A DNA stretch of 64,000 nt from [Eubacterium] saphenum. GTDB lineage: Bacteria > Bacillota > Clostridia > Lachnospirales > Anaerotignaceae. The stretch is taken from assembly GCA_004557645.1 (NCBI GenBank), contig SFGI01000002.1:62001-126000 (forward strand). The letters are read 5' to 3'. Positions 17,240 to 26,130 of the stretch are shown one piece after another. How positions within the stretch are numbered: the first letter of the stretch is position 1; each line of letters begins with the position of its first letter. The notes under the pieces were generated by a model. The model was not told the DNA's origin, made no database searches, and was given only the letters and a program-made list of their open reading frames with translations. A program made the position numbers and the translations under genes.

Positions 17240-19855
17240 TCATAGATATTTTGCAGGGTCTTGATAAATACCATTCAGTTGGATTTCATAGTGACAATGG
17301 ATGCCCGTCGCCATGCCCGTTGCGCCAGTCAGACCAAGAACATGCCCCTTTTTCACTTTGTCCCCGACCTTCACATCCAGCTCAGAAAGGTGGGCATAAA
17401 GGGTAGTGAAACCGTTCATGTGGTTGATCTTCACATAGTACCCCTTATCCGGTGCAAATTCCGCCGCCATGACGATGCCATCGGCGGTGGCATAGGCAGG
17501 GATATTCTTGCCATTGGAGGAGAAATCCATGCCGAAATGCTGCATTTTGGAATCTGTCATAGAGAAGGGTGCGGAGACGGTCTTGCTGTCGGTGGGGTAG
17601 CCGGAGGGGATGGCGGAATTATTTGCCCCTTTAGATACAGTCACTTCCTCTACGGCCCAATAGCCTTCCCTCAATTCAGAAATAATATATTCGCCATCCT
17701 GATTCAGTCTAAACGCAAGCGTATACCCAATTGGTCTCTCAATGCCGCTTCTCCATTTAATCCATTCTTCTCTTTCCATTGTGCGAGGTTCTTCTCCCTC
17801 AAGCCCTACTGTAATCACAGCATCCTCTGCAATTTCATATTGCTTCGGCATACCAATTTCATATCGGAAATAACCATTGTTGGTTCTACCAGAAACATCA
17901 GGAATGATGATCTGTCGCTGTACCATCGCATGTTTTTGATCGATGGCTAATCTAAGGGTACAGAAGGAACCATTTACGGGAGTTTCTCCATAATAATAAT
18001 CATCCGCAGGGATTTCTTTTTCAAATGTCACTTCGTGAGGATTTCCATCATTCAAATATAAAAAAAATCTTTCAGGATCGCAGGTATCTTCATTGATAAC
18101 CATTGCATCATTCTGGATATAACAAGCGAATCGCATCGTCGTATTTGCTGTCTGCTGCTGATAATATTCTTCATACAAAAGCTCATAATGAGGATGTCCT
18201 GCCTCCTTGGCCTGTTTGATATAACCAGCATCATCAGGATCGCGGAAAGGATTACGATAGGTCTGATATAGATCAAAATCTACTGTAACTTCATTCGTTC
18301 CATCGGGAAGCGATCTGGTCTCAAAATTTATTATATCAAAATCAAAGCTTTCCAGTTCGTATACATCCCACTTACTCTGAGAAATGAAGCCCACCACGCT
18401 CTGATACAGAAAATCCCAGATGCCCTCATCCAGTTCCATGCCCCTTCTGCCGATCACAGGATGGACCTTGCCATCCTCCCCATACAGATTGGAGGTCAGA
18501 TAGCTTTCTACCACAGCTTTTCCATTTTCTTCACCAAATTTCAGCAGTTCCTTCATGGTATACTGCTGGGGCGTGCTATCCTGCATGATATACGTAATGA
18601 TGGCGGCGTTTTCCTTTTCTTCCACCTCATAGGACATGACCCAAGGACTGCTCCAACCAATGTTGAAATCCCAATCTTCCCCCTGCACTGCCTTTTGTTC
18701 TTCTGCGAACTGGGCTTTGGCTTTCTCGCTCATCTTGTCATAACGAATCTTGCCATCCCGCAGGGAAAGGGCTTCCGCCCAAAGACGGGTGATCTCCTGC
18801 TGTTCTGCTGTGAGGGCAGCGTTTTCCGCCATTGCATCCAATGCGGATTCCCCAGTTCCGCCATAGCTGACGAAACAGCCGCAGGTCAATGCCAGCACCA
18901 ACGTCATGGCAACCAATGCCATTCCCCTTTTTCTTTTTTCTCTGTTCAAAATCTCCGCCAACCTTTCCTGTAATGCCTTTTTCCCATCGGTAAAGCAAGT
19001 GGTCAATGCCGCCTGCTTCTGCAAACTCCGTTCCGCTTCCTGCAAAATCATCAGGCTATAGGCCTTGCGGTAAGCCGCATCCTTCCCCTGTACTGCCTCT
19101 CCGTCGCAGGAAATTTCCAAATCTTTATTTGCCCGCTTCACCAGAAACCACACCAAAGGGTTGAACCAATGGATGCTCCTTGCCAGAAGCAGGACAAATT
19201 TATACCATAAATCCTTCCTGCGCCAATGGATCAGCTCATGGCGGAAGATCATTTCCATTTCCTGTGAGCTGTATCCCTCATGGGGCAGGTAAATTTTTGT
19301 ACGAAAGAGCCCCACTGCCATGGGCGTTTCCAGGGCAGGGCAGATAGCTAAAGGTGGTCGTTTTTCTCCTGCGATTTCTGTGTAAAAAGTCGCTGTTTCC
19401 GCCGAGGGTTCCTTTTCCCATCGTTTCAATAAACGCTGCATTTGCAGGGTAGCCCCTGCAGTACGCAGCAGGAAAACAACCCCGCCTGCCAGCCAAACTG
19501 CCAACAGGACTTCCATCGGTGTAATGGAAGGTTCTTCTGCCGGCGTTTTTTCCGTCTCTGCCAAGGCCACAGGAGTTGTGTCCCCTTTTATGGCCGCATC
19601 CGCCCCGTTCCCGCTAAAAGCAACAGGCACCCACTGCACCATGGTCTCCTGGGGAAGATCCAGATGGATGGGGGCTGTTTCCGCAGGCAAAGTCAGATTC
19701 CAGGGAAGTAAAAGCCGCACTGCCAAAAGCAGCCAAACGAAATAGGCCAGCTTGGGTGTATACCGCCTTGACAGCTTTGGCAAAAGCCACAATGCCAGCA
19801 GGATGACCGGCGTCATCCAAAGGCTGACCTTCAAATATTCCAGAAAAATGCCCAT
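17240..19855 (-). CDS. BlaR1/MecR1-like M56 sensor protease fused to an M23 (LytM) peptidase domain
   Basis: 871 residues, far longer than BlaR1 (about 600). Three membrane segments (about 8-27, 36-52, 112-132) frame a cytoplasmic M56 zinc protease with FRHELIHWRRKDL (H206, E207, H210) and SCDGEAV; a fourth segment lies near 315-335. The roughly 420-residue external part is an unrecognised linker, then a C-terminal M23 domain (about 765-871) with the expected QHFGMD, LYAHLSELDVKVGD and HCHYE motifs, so it looks catalytically complete. In the Bla system the M56 part cleaves the BlaI repressor after an external signal. Here the sensor is a peptidoglycan hydrolase-like domain instead of a penicillin-binding one. 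Follows blaI by 4 nt. Confidence 0.9.
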   Translation of the reverse strand: MGIFLEYLKVSLWMTPVILLALWLLPKLSRRYTPKLAYFVWLLLAVRLLLPWNLTLPAETAPIHLDLPQETMVQWVPVAFSGNGADAAIKGDTTPVALAETEKTPAEEPSITPMEVLLAVWLAGGVVFLLRTAGATLQMQRLLKRWEKEPSAETATFYTEIAGEKRPPLAICPALETPMAVGLFRTKIYLPHEGYSSQEMEMIFRHELIHWRRKDLWYKFVLLLARSIHWFNPLVWFLVKRANKDLEISCDGEAVQGKDAAYRKAYSLMILQEAERSLQKQAALTTCFTDGKKALQERLAEILNREKRKRGMALVAMTLVLALTCGCFVSYGGTGESALDAMAENAALTAEQQEITRLWAEALSLRDGKIRYDKMSEKAKAQFAEEQKAVQGEDWDFNIGWSSPWVMSYEVEEKENAAIITYIMQDSTPQQYTMKELLKFGEENGKAVVESYLTSNLYGEDGKVHPVIGRRGMELDEGIWDFLYQSVVGFISQSKWDVYELESFDFDIINFETRSLPDGTNEVTVDFDLYQTYRNPFRDPDDAGYIKQAKEAGHPHYELLYEEYYQQQTANTTMRFACYIQNDAMVINEDTCDPERFFLYLNDGNPHEVTFEKEIPADDYYYGETPVNGSFCTLRLAIDQKHAMVQRQIIIPDVSGRTNNGYFRYEIGMPKQYEIAEDAVITVGLEGEEPRTMEREEWIKWRSGIERPIGYTLAFRLNQDGEYIISELREGYWAVEEVTVSKGANNSAIPSGYPTDSKTVSAPFSMTDSKMQHFGMDFSSNGKNIPAYATADGIVMAAEFAPDKGYYVKINHMNGFTTLYAHLSELDVKVGDKVKKGHVLGLTGATGMATGIHCHYEIQLNGIYQDPAKYL

Positions 19856-19859
19856 GGAA

Positions 19860-20237
19860 TCACCCCTTTGTTTCTTCCTCGATGAATGCTTTCAAATCCT
19901 CCAATTCCTCCTTGGTAACGGAATGGTTTTCGTATAAACACGCCACCAAATCCCGCAGAGAACCGCCCGTCCATTTCTGGAAATAGCGGCGGCTGTCCTC
20001 CGCCAGATAGTCCTCCTCCGTCACCAGTGGGTCGTAAAAGCGGCTTTTGCCCCTCTTTTCTGTGGCAAGAAAGCCCCTGTTCACCAGCCTGCCCAAAAGG
20101 GTCTGCAAAGCAGAAAGGTTCCAAAGTCGTTCCTTTTGCAGTTCTTCCCGAATGGCGGCAGTGCAGATGGGCGTTTCGCTGTGCCAGATGACCTGCATCA
20201 CTTTCAATTCCGTATCCGGTAATTTTTGTTTTTCCAT
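19860..20237 (-). CDS. blaI: BlaI/MecI/CopY-family repressor
   Basis: 125 residues, the normal length. The winged-helix region (PDTELKVMQVIWHSETPICT then LNLSALQTLLGRLVNRGFL-like sequence to residue 58) binds DNA as a dimer; the C-terminal helices dimerise. It lies 4 nt upstream of the M56-M23 gene, the standard repressor-sensor pairing, and its own promoter carries two TACA/TGTA-type operators (20256-20308). Proteolysis by the membrane partner would relieve repression. No beta-lactamase gene is nearby, so the regulon may be confined to this operon or concern wall repair. Confidence 0.92.
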   Translation of the reverse strand: MEKQKLPDTELKVMQVIWHSETPICTAAIREELQKERLWNLSALQTLLGRLVNRGFLATEKRGKSRFYDPLVTEEDYLAEDSRRYFQKWTGGSLRDLVACLYENHSVTKEELEDLKAFIEEETKG

Positions 20238-20255
20238 ATGCTCACCCCATTTACC

Positions 20256-20308
20256 TACATTTGTATGTTTTATATCTATAACATACGCTTGTATGTTTCA
20301 TTTGTCAA
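20256..20308 (-). promoter_or_regulatory. Promoter and operators of the blaI operon
   Basis: On the minus strand TTGACA (20308-20303), a 17-bp spacer and TATGTT (20285-20280). Two palindromes overlap it: ACATAC-GCTT-GTATGT at 20281-20296, which covers the -10 element, and TACATTTGTA at 20256-20265, the TACA-N2-TGTA pattern bound by BlaI/MecI. The layout predicts autorepression. Confidence 0.78.
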
Positions 20309-20316
20309 TAAAAAAA

Positions 20317-20352
20317 TACCAATCTCTTAAAATCTTAAGAAATTGGTATTTT
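20317..20352 (-). terminator. Terminator of the carbonic anhydrase gene
   Basis: AATACCAATTTCTTAAGA and its near-perfect complement form a long stem followed by a T-rich run on the minus strand, 7 nt after the stop codon. Confidence 0.8.
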
Positions 20353-20358
20353 GCAAAC

Positions 20359-20907
20359 TTAGATGGCACGCATTGCCCCAGTATGAGGGTCCATGATAAA
20401 GCCCAGAACCTCCAAGTCTTTGGGCAGGAGAGGATGATTTTCAATGGCATCCACGGTACTCTGCACAGAATCATAGATATCGCCGAAGCCTGTCAGCCAC
20501 TGCTCCACGTTCTTGTGGTTTTCATCCACATGGTCGATGGCTTCCTGGGTAATGCCCCGAGCTTTCATCTTTGCGATCATTTCTTTGGGGTCCAGCAATC
20601 TGCCGCCGCAGTCGTCATGCCCAATGACAAGGACTGTATCCACACCCAGTTCATACACCGCCAGCAGCAGGCTGAAGATCACACTGCCATAGGGATGCAT
20701 CACACGACCGCCGGCATTTTTGATCAGCTTCACATCGCCGTTTTTCAGCCCCAATGCCGCAGGCAGCAGCTCCGTCATGCGGGTATCCATACAGGAGAGG
20801 ATGGCAATCTTGCGGTCGGGGTATTTTGTGGTGGCATATTTTTCATATAATCCATGCTCAACGAATACACGGTTATATTCCAGCATCTTCCTTACAAATT
20901 CATTCAT
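20359..20907 (-). CDS. Beta-class carbonic anhydrase
   Basis: 182 residues. It interconverts CO2 and bicarbonate in the cytoplasm. The zinc ligands are C39 (within SCMDTR, with the D41/R43 dyad), H97 and C100 (in GHDDCGG). The sequence follows the short bacterial beta-CA type found in Clostridia and mycobacteria, with KNAGGRV and HPYGSVIFSLLLAVYELG between the ligands. Stand-alone gene between the blaI promoter and rnpB. In an acetate- or propionate-forming anaerobe it would supply bicarbonate for carboxylation; that is inference. Confidence 0.93.
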   Translation of the reverse strand: MNEFVRKMLEYNRVFVEHGLYEKYATTKYPDRKIAILSCMDTRMTELLPAALGLKNGDVKLIKNAGGRVMHPYGSVIFSLLLAVYELGVDTVLVIGHDDCGGRLLDPKEMIAKMKARGITQEAIDHVDENHKNVEQWLTGFGDIYDSVQSTVDAIENHPLLPKDLEVLGFIMDPHTGAMRAI

Positions 20908-21016
20908 ATATGTATCACCTCATGTCAAAGATTTCCTACTATTATACTGCATTTTCAAAAAAATGAAAAGCCTGTACATCGTCAGGAAAAGACTTGGAAA
21001 AGTGCAGGTTTCGCCA

Positions 21017-21059
21017 AAAAAGAAAGGCGCACAGAAAATTTCTGCACGCCAATTTTTTT
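21017..21059 (-). terminator. Terminator of rnpB
   Basis: On the minus strand GGCGTGCAGAAA pairs with TTTCTGTGCGCC, followed by TTTCTTTTTT, just past the 3' end of the RNase P RNA. Confidence 0.75.
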
Positions 21060-21069
21060 GAAAATAAGA

Positions 21070-21420
21070 AGTGAGCAAGCCTGTAAGCCGGGTTCTGTTT
21101 TTCAGACAGCCATCTATCTTGGTCCGCTGTTGCCAGCGGCATCATGCGACTTTTTCGAGACGGAACGAGCAGCCCCATTATCTCTGTTTGTCTTGCTTCG
21201 GGCGGAGTTTACATTGACCCATGATGTTACCACCACAGCGGTAGGCTCTTACCCCACCTTTCCATTATGACCTGCCAAAGCAGGCTACCTATTTCTGTTG
21301 CACTTGTCCTGGAGTCGCCTCCGCCGGCCGTTAGCCGGCACCCTGCTCTGCGAAGCCCAGACTTTCCTCACTCCTGCGGTACAAAGTACTTTGGAGCGCG
21401 ACTGTCCAGCTTACTCACGG
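21070..21420 (-). ncRNA. rnpB: RNase P RNA, bacterial type A
   Basis: The catalytic RNA that trims the 5' leader from tRNA precursors. On the minus strand the 5' region contains the universally conserved GAGGAAAGTC, the middle contains ATAATGGAAAGGTGGGGTAAGAGCC-like P10/J11-12 sequence (given here only in part), then AGATAGATG, and the 3' end is ACAGAACCCGGCTTA. The GC-rich GCCGGCTAACGGCCGGC hairpin near the 5' end is the P3 arm. The ends are set from the promoter (transcription start near 21420) and the conserved 3' sequence, so a few bases may be off. Confidence 0.95.
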
Positions 21421-21426
21421 ATAAAT

Positions 21427-21455
21427 ATTATACTCTATTTCAAATTTTCTGTCAA
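21427..21455 (-). promoter_or_regulatory. Consensus promoter of rnpB
   Basis: TTGACA (21455-21450), 17-bp spacer and TATAAT (21432-21427) on the minus strand: a perfect sigma-A consensus. The -35 element overlaps the TGA stop codon of the upstream kinase-like gene (21452-21454). Confidence 0.9.
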
Positions 21456-23113
21456 ACCTTAAAGCAGCTGCCGCCAACAAATTCCTTGATGAGGGAATTA
21501 TTGGGAATCTCCAGCCCCGGTGCCGCCAGGAAATAACCCAGGAATTTGATGAGACGTTTTGCCGTCACATATTCGGGCATGGAAGGGTCGATGGCAAAAA
21601 GCTGAGGCTCTGCATACTGCTTCAGCACGCTCAATTCATACAATGTGGCAGAATTGAATACCGCATCGGCATTTTCCTGGAAGGGGAAGATATTATCCTC
21701 CTCCCCTTGGGTCACTTCATTCCAAGAGGAAATGGTCGTTGCCGCACTTCTGCCGCGGAACTGGAAATCCCGCACCATGCGGCGGATCAAACGGCTGTCG
21801 GAAGTGGAAATCCGGTTATGGTCATCGATATTCAACTGCGTGATGGCACTGATGAAAATTTTGAATTTATTTTCCGCGGGAATTTCTGGTGTCAGGCGGT
21901 CATTCAGGCCATGGATACCCTCCATCACCAGAATCTCCCCTTCCCCCAACTGAACAAAATCGCCATTATATTCCCGTTTGCCTGTTACAAAATTATAGAA
22001 GGGCAGTTCCACTTTTTCCCCGGCGATGATCTTTTTCAGGTCATCGTTCAACAGCTTCAGGTCAAGGGCTTCGATCCGTTCAAAATTTTTCTTGCCGTTT
22101 TCATCCAGAGGGGTATCCTCCCGATTGATGAAATAATCATCCAGAGAAACCTTGTGGGGCTTCACGCCCAAGGCCCGCAGCTGAATACACAGGCGGTTGG
22201 CAAAAGAAGTTTTGCCGGAGGAGGAAGGCCCTGCGATCAGGACCACCTTCACTTTATCCATTTTATGATAGATCTGGTCGGCGATCTGAGCGATCTTCTT
22301 TTCGTGAAGGGCTTCATTGATGCGGATCAGGTCGCCGAATTTACCCTCTACAATGCTGTTATTCAGGTCTGCCACATTGGAAACTTCCATCAGCTGACAC
22401 CAACGCATCTGTTCCATGAAAGCACCGCTGATTTTGGGAGAATCCTGAAATGGCAGCAGTTCTCTGGGATTTTCAGGGTCGGGGAAGCGCAGCAGAAAGC
22501 CATTTTCATAGGGCATCAGCCCAAACAGCTGCAGTGCGCCCGTGGAAAGGGGCATATAGCCGTAGAAATAATCATAAAATCCATCCAGTTCGTACAGGTT
22601 GATATTGGAAGCACGGCGGAAACGGAACAGCTCCGCTTTATCCTTCATGCCCTGTTTTTTCGCAATGTTGATGGCGATATCCTTGCGGAATGTCCGTTTC
22701 AGGATAGGCAGGTCTGCAGCCACATATTCTTTCATTTTATTTTCCAGCTGAGAAAGTAATGCTTCTGTGATCTCTATGGCAGGCTTGCGGATTTCACAGT
22801 AGAGATTGCCCCGCAGGGAATGTTCGATCACGACCAAGGCATCTTCCCCAATGATATCCCTTGCCGCCTTTACCAGCAGGAAGGAGACCCCACGGTGATA
22901 CAGGCGCATGCCTTCTTCGTCCCGCAGGTCGAGGAAAGAGATATCGTCTGCATCTGTGATCTCATAATCCAGTTCTTTCAGCACATTTCCCTGCTTTGCC
23001 AGCAGGATGGCAGAAGGGAAATCCCCCTGAAATTCTTTCGCCAATTCCCCAAAGGTCATGCCTTCGGGAATCTGCATTTCTTTTCCCATAACATTTACTT
23101 TATTTGTTTCCAC
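21452..23113 (-). CDS. Nucleoside (uridine) kinase-like protein with N-terminal TGS/ThrRS-like region
   Basis: 553 residues. Residues 1-60 form a TGS domain (KVNVMGKEMQIPEGMTFGEL), followed by a region like the threonyl-tRNA synthetase second additional domain (YHRGVSFLLVKAARDIIGED to about 200). The C-terminal half is a uridine-kinase/phosphoribulokinase P-loop domain with VVLIAGPSSSGKTSFANRL (about 285-305), KVSLDDYFINRED and ILVMEGIHGLNDRL. This fusion is common in Clostridia and is annotated as a nucleoside kinase; its true substrate is not settled. It lies downstream of yqfO with 15 nt between, as the last gene before rnpB. Confidence 0.9.
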   Translation of the reverse strand: METNKVNVMGKEMQIPEGMTFGELAKEFQGDFPSAILLAKQGNVLKELDYEITDADDISFLDLRDEEGMRLYHRGVSFLLVKAARDIIGEDALVVIEHSLRGNLYCEIRKPAIEITEALLSQLENKMKEYVAADLPILKRTFRKDIAINIAKKQGMKDKAELFRFRRASNINLYELDGFYDYFYGYMPLSTGALQLFGLMPYENGFLLRFPDPENPRELLPFQDSPKISGAFMEQMRWCQLMEVSNVADLNNSIVEGKFGDLIRINEALHEKKIAQIADQIYHKMDKVKVVLIAGPSSSGKTSFANRLCIQLRALGVKPHKVSLDDYFINREDTPLDENGKKNFERIEALDLKLLNDDLKKIIAGEKVELPFYNFVTGKREYNGDFVQLGEGEILVMEGIHGLNDRLTPEIPAENKFKIFISAITQLNIDDHNRISTSDSRLIRRMVRDFQFRGRSAATTISSWNEVTQGEEDNIFPFQENADAVFNSATLYELSVLKQYAEPQLFAIDPSMPEYVTAKRLIKFLGYFLAAPGLEIPNNSLIKEFVGGSCFKV

Positions 23114-23128
23114 TCTATGCGCCTCCTT

Positions 23129-24250
23129 TTAAATCGTCCAGAAGGTCTGCCCGTTTTCTTCGGAGCAGACAACCTCGATATTCCAGCCATTTTTCTGTGC
23201 CGCTTCTGTCAGCTTTTTCTGCAGAACGGGCACGATCAAGACTTCGCTGGCATAATGGGTCACATCTGCCACAGCGATGCCCAATTCCACGGCTTTCTGA
23301 GCTTCATGATATTTGATATCCCCCGTCAGGTAGGCATCGCAGCCCTTGGCAGCCGCAAGGGAAACAAAATCCACCCCTGCACCGGTGCAAAGGCCGACTT
23401 TTTTCACCAGCTTATCCCCATCGCCCACCAGACGGATATGGTCTAAGTTCAGTTTTTTCCGCAGCATTTCTGCAAATTCCCGAAAAGGCAGGGCTTCGGG
23501 AAGTTCGCCCATACGACCGATCCCCTCTTTTTTGCCCTTCTGATCCACGGGATAAATATCATAAGCCGCTTCTTCGTAAGGATGAGCGGCGATCATCGCT
23601 CTTACCACTGCAGTGGCTTTTTCTGCGGGAACGATGGTTTCCAGACGGATTTCCTCGGCAACTTCCAGCTTGCCCTGTTCGCCTAGGAAGGGGTTCGTTC
23701 CCTCCAAGGGCAGGAAGGTGCCTTTGCCGGCAGTACCGAAGGTGCAATGGGAATAGGCACCGATATGGCCTGCGCCTGCTTCGCACATGGCACTGCGTAC
23801 TGCATCTTCATAGCCTACAGGCACATAAACCACGATTTTTTTCAGTTCCTGGGCCCATGTTTCTTCCAAAATCTCAATTTTTTCCAGACCTGCCAGCTCT
23901 GCCAGCACATCATTGGTGCCACCCTCTGCCACATCCAGATTGGTATGGGCAGAGAAAGCAGCAATGCCGTTTTCGATCAACGCATAAATCCGCTTACCCA
24001 AGGGGTTATCCGCTGTAATGCTTTCGATCTTTTTGAACAAAAGCATGGGATGATGGGTAACGATCATATCCGCACCGATGCGCTTTGCTTCTTCGATGAC
24101 AGGCTCGATCACATCCAGAGCCACCAAAATCTTTTTCACTTCTTTTCCAGGGTCGCCGATGGCAAGACCGGGCTTATCCCAGCCCTCTGCCAATTTTGCC
24201 GGGGCAATCGTCTCCATCACACCCATGATATCCTTCACTGTTACAGACAT
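23129..24250 (-). CDS. Nif3-like dinuclear metal centre protein (YqfO/DUF34)
   Basis: 373 residues, the long form with an inserted PII-like domain (about 130-225). Metal ligands sit in VTHHPMLLF, FSAHTNLDVAEGGTNDVL and LTGDIKYHEAQKAV; the N-terminal signature appears as AEGWDKPGLAIGD, where most homologues have WDNVG. Proposed roles include a GTP cyclohydrolase-like metal protein, but the function is unproven. It overlaps trmK by 10 nt (24241-24250), as in many Firmicutes, and belongs to the dgt-dnaG-rpoD-trmK-yqfO cluster. Confidence 0.93.
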   Translation of the reverse strand: MSVTVKDIMGVMETIAPAKLAEGWDKPGLAIGDPGKEVKKILVALDVIEPVIEEAKRIGADMIVTHHPMLLFKKIESITADNPLGKRIYALIENGIAAFSAHTNLDVAEGGTNDVLAELAGLEKIEILEETWAQELKKIVVYVPVGYEDAVRSAMCEAGAGHIGAYSHCTFGTAGKGTFLPLEGTNPFLGEQGKLEVAEEIRLETIVPAEKATAVVRAMIAAHPYEEAAYDIYPVDQKGKKEGIGRMGELPEALPFREFAEMLRKKLNLDHIRLVGDGDKLVKKVGLCTGAGVDFVSLAAAKGCDAYLTGDIKYHEAQKAVELGIAVADVTHYASEVLIVPVLQKKLTEAAQKNGWNIEVVCSEENGQTFWTI

Positions 24251-24927
24251 GCCAATGCCTCCCTCATCATAGCCAGCTTTTCTTCCACCTCCGGCAGACG
24301 CTTTTGGGCGTTTTCCGTAGGGTTGTTTTTGAGTTTTTCGAAAAGACGGCTGTATTTTCCTTCCTCATGCAATAACAATTCTTTCAACAGAGGCTCTTTT
24401 TTCTCCAAGAGCTTTTTACCGTAGAGATAATCGATCTCCCTGTCATATTTTTCTTCTTCCTTCGCGCAGCGCATCACCACATAGGGCTTATTATCCTCTT
24501 TCAGCATATGCTCCTCTTTGATAGCAAAGCCGATTTCATGCAAATATTTTCTGACCTCACCGAAATCCCGCTGAGGAGAAAGCACCAATTCTTTCAGGCT
24601 TGCCGCCACCTCCGGGCTATCCTGCAGGATATGTACGATGAGCATACCGCCCATGCCCGCCAGGATAGCTGTTTCCACTTCAAAGGGCCGCAGAGGGATC
24701 AGCCCGCTGCCCAGCCGTGTCTCAATGGCATTTTCCGCCCCATAGAGCGCAATATTCGCCCTGCATTTTTCCAAGGGGCCTTTTCGCACATCGCATGCAT
24801 AGGCTTTTTTGATCTTCCCCTGCAAATATAGATAAATGGGTACATAGCCATGGTCTGTCCCGATATCCGCTATCGTTTCATGGGAGACCAGACTTGCCAC
24901 CAGTTCCAGTCGTTTCGATAGTTCCAT
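24241..24927 (-). CDS. trmK: tRNA (adenine(22)-N(1))-methyltransferase
   Basis: 228 residues from the ATG at 24927, with AAAAGGAGG just upstream. A SAM-dependent enzyme that methylates A22 in the D-loop region of tRNA. The SAM-binding stretch is ETIADIGTDHGYVPIYL (about 17-33), followed by AYACDVRKGPLEKC and the catalytic-face motif AILAGMGGMLIVHIL. The C-terminal helices (about 160-228) form the tRNA-binding coiled coil. It follows rpoD after a terminator and overlaps yqfO. Confidence 0.93.
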   Translation of the reverse strand: MELSKRLELVASLVSHETIADIGTDHGYVPIYLYLQGKIKKAYACDVRKGPLEKCRANIALYGAENAIETRLGSGLIPLRPFEVETAILAGMGGMLIVHILQDSPEVAASLKELVLSPQRDFGEVRKYLHEIGFAIKEEHMLKEDNKPYVVMRCAKEEEKYDREIDYLYGKKLLEKKEPLLKELLLHEEGKYSRLFEKLKNNPTENAQKRLPEVEEKLAMMREALACL

Positions 24928-24965
24928 AATTCCTCCTTTTTTTGTAGGGCTTTGCCCCGCAAAAA

Positions 24966-24996
24966 AGGGCGACACAAATTTGTGTCCGCCCTCTTT
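24966..24996 (-). terminator. Terminator between rpoD and trmK
   Basis: AGGGCGGACACAAAT pairs with ATTTGTGTCGCCCT and is followed by TTTTTT on the minus strand, 13 nt after the rpoD stop. It probably lowers trmK-yqfO expression relative to rpoD. Confidence 0.85.
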
Positions 24997-25008
24997 TCTT
25001 TATCCCTA

Positions 25009-26091
25009 TTATTCCAAATAATCCTTCAATTTTTTACTTCTGCTGGGATGGCGCAGCTTACGGAGAGCCTTCGCCTCGATCTGGCGGATACGTTCTCTGG
25101 TAACATTAAATTCCTTGCCCACTTCTTCCAGCGTTCTTGCTCTGCCGTCATCCAGCCCAAAACGCAGGCGCAGTACCTTTTCTTCTCTTTCTGTCAGAGT
25201 ATCCAGCACCTCGATGAGCTGTTCCTTCAGCAGGGTAAAGGCTGCCGCTTCCGCAGGGGCAGGAATATCATCATCGGGGATGAAATCACCCAGATGGCTG
25301 TCTTCTTCCTCACCGATAGGCGTTTCCAGAGAAACGGGTTCCTGGGCGATCTTCATGATCTCCCTAACCTTTTCCTCGGGCATCTGCATTTCCACAGCCA
25401 GTTCTTCCGCGGTCGGTTCACGGCCCAGTTCCTGCAGCAGCTGTCTGGAAATGCGGATCAGTTTATTGATCGTCTCTACCATATGCACGGGGATACGGAT
25501 GGTACGAGCCTGATCCGCAATGGCGCGGGTGATGGCCTGTCTGATCCACCATGTGGCATAAGTGGAGAATTTGAAGCCTTTATGGAAGTCGAATTTTTCA
25601 ACGGCTTTGATCAAGCCCAGGTTGCCTTCCTGGATCAGGTCAAGGAACAGCATCCCACGGCCCACATATCTTTTCGCAATGCTGACAACCAGACGCAGGT
25701 TGGCTTCTGCCAGTTTCTTTTTGGCTGCTTCCCCTTCGGGGCCCCCTTCTTCCATTTTCTGGGCCAATTCGATTTCTTCTTCTGCTGTCAGCAGAGGCAC
25801 TTTACCGATTTCTTTCAGATACATACGCACGGGGTCATCGATATTGATGCCTTCGGGCAGTGTCAGGTCAAGCTCTTTTTCGACCTCTTCTTCCGCTTCA
25901 ATATTCCCGAGGATATCGATACCCTGGCTTTCCAGATATTCATAGATACGATCGATACGGTCAGGATCCAAGTCCAAATCCGCCAGATGATCCATGATCT
26001 CCTTATATTCCAATACACTTTTTTTCTTTTTGCCCATCTGGACCAATTCTTCCAGTCTGGTCAATAATGTTGTTTCTTCGACGGATTTCAA
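25009..26091 (-). CDS. rpoD: Primary RNA polymerase sigma factor (sigma-A/RpoD)
   Basis: 360 residues, typical for Firmicutes sigma-A. Region 1.2 contains DDPVRMYLKEIGKVPLLTAE; region 2 contains NLRLVVSIAKRYVGRGMLFL, DLIQEGNLGLIKAVEKFDF and FSTYATWWIRQAITRAIADQ, which bind core enzyme and the -10 element; region 4 contains LRLRFGLDDGRARTLEEVG and VTRERIRQIEAKALRKLRHP for the -35 element. An acidic linker with SLETPIGEEEDSHLGDFI is region 3.2. It follows dnaG by about 40 nt as in the macromolecular synthesis operon; rpsU is absent here. Confidence 0.98.
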   Translation of the reverse strand: MKSVEETTLLTRLEELVQMGKKKKSVLEYKEIMDHLADLDLDPDRIDRIYEYLESQGIDILGNIEAEEEVEKELDLTLPEGINIDDPVRMYLKEIGKVPLLTAEEEIELAQKMEEGGPEGEAAKKKLAEANLRLVVSIAKRYVGRGMLFLDLIQEGNLGLIKAVEKFDFHKGFKFSTYATWWIRQAITRAIADQARTIRIPVHMVETINKLIRISRQLLQELGREPTAEELAVEMQMPEEKVREIMKIAQEPVSLETPIGEEEDSHLGDFIPDDDIPAPAEAAAFTLLKEQLIEVLDTLTEREEKVLRLRFGLDDGRARTLEEVGKEFNVTRERIRQIEAKALRKLRHPSRSKKLKDYLE

Positions 26092-26130
26092 CGCAATCCT
26101 TCCTTTCTCTGTTCATATAGTCTAACCATA

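Noticed and set aside
20362..20376. Sigma-54 promoter-like TGGCAC followed by TTGC
   Set aside because: It lies inside the carbonic anhydrase coding sequence and the GG-GC spacing is two bases short.
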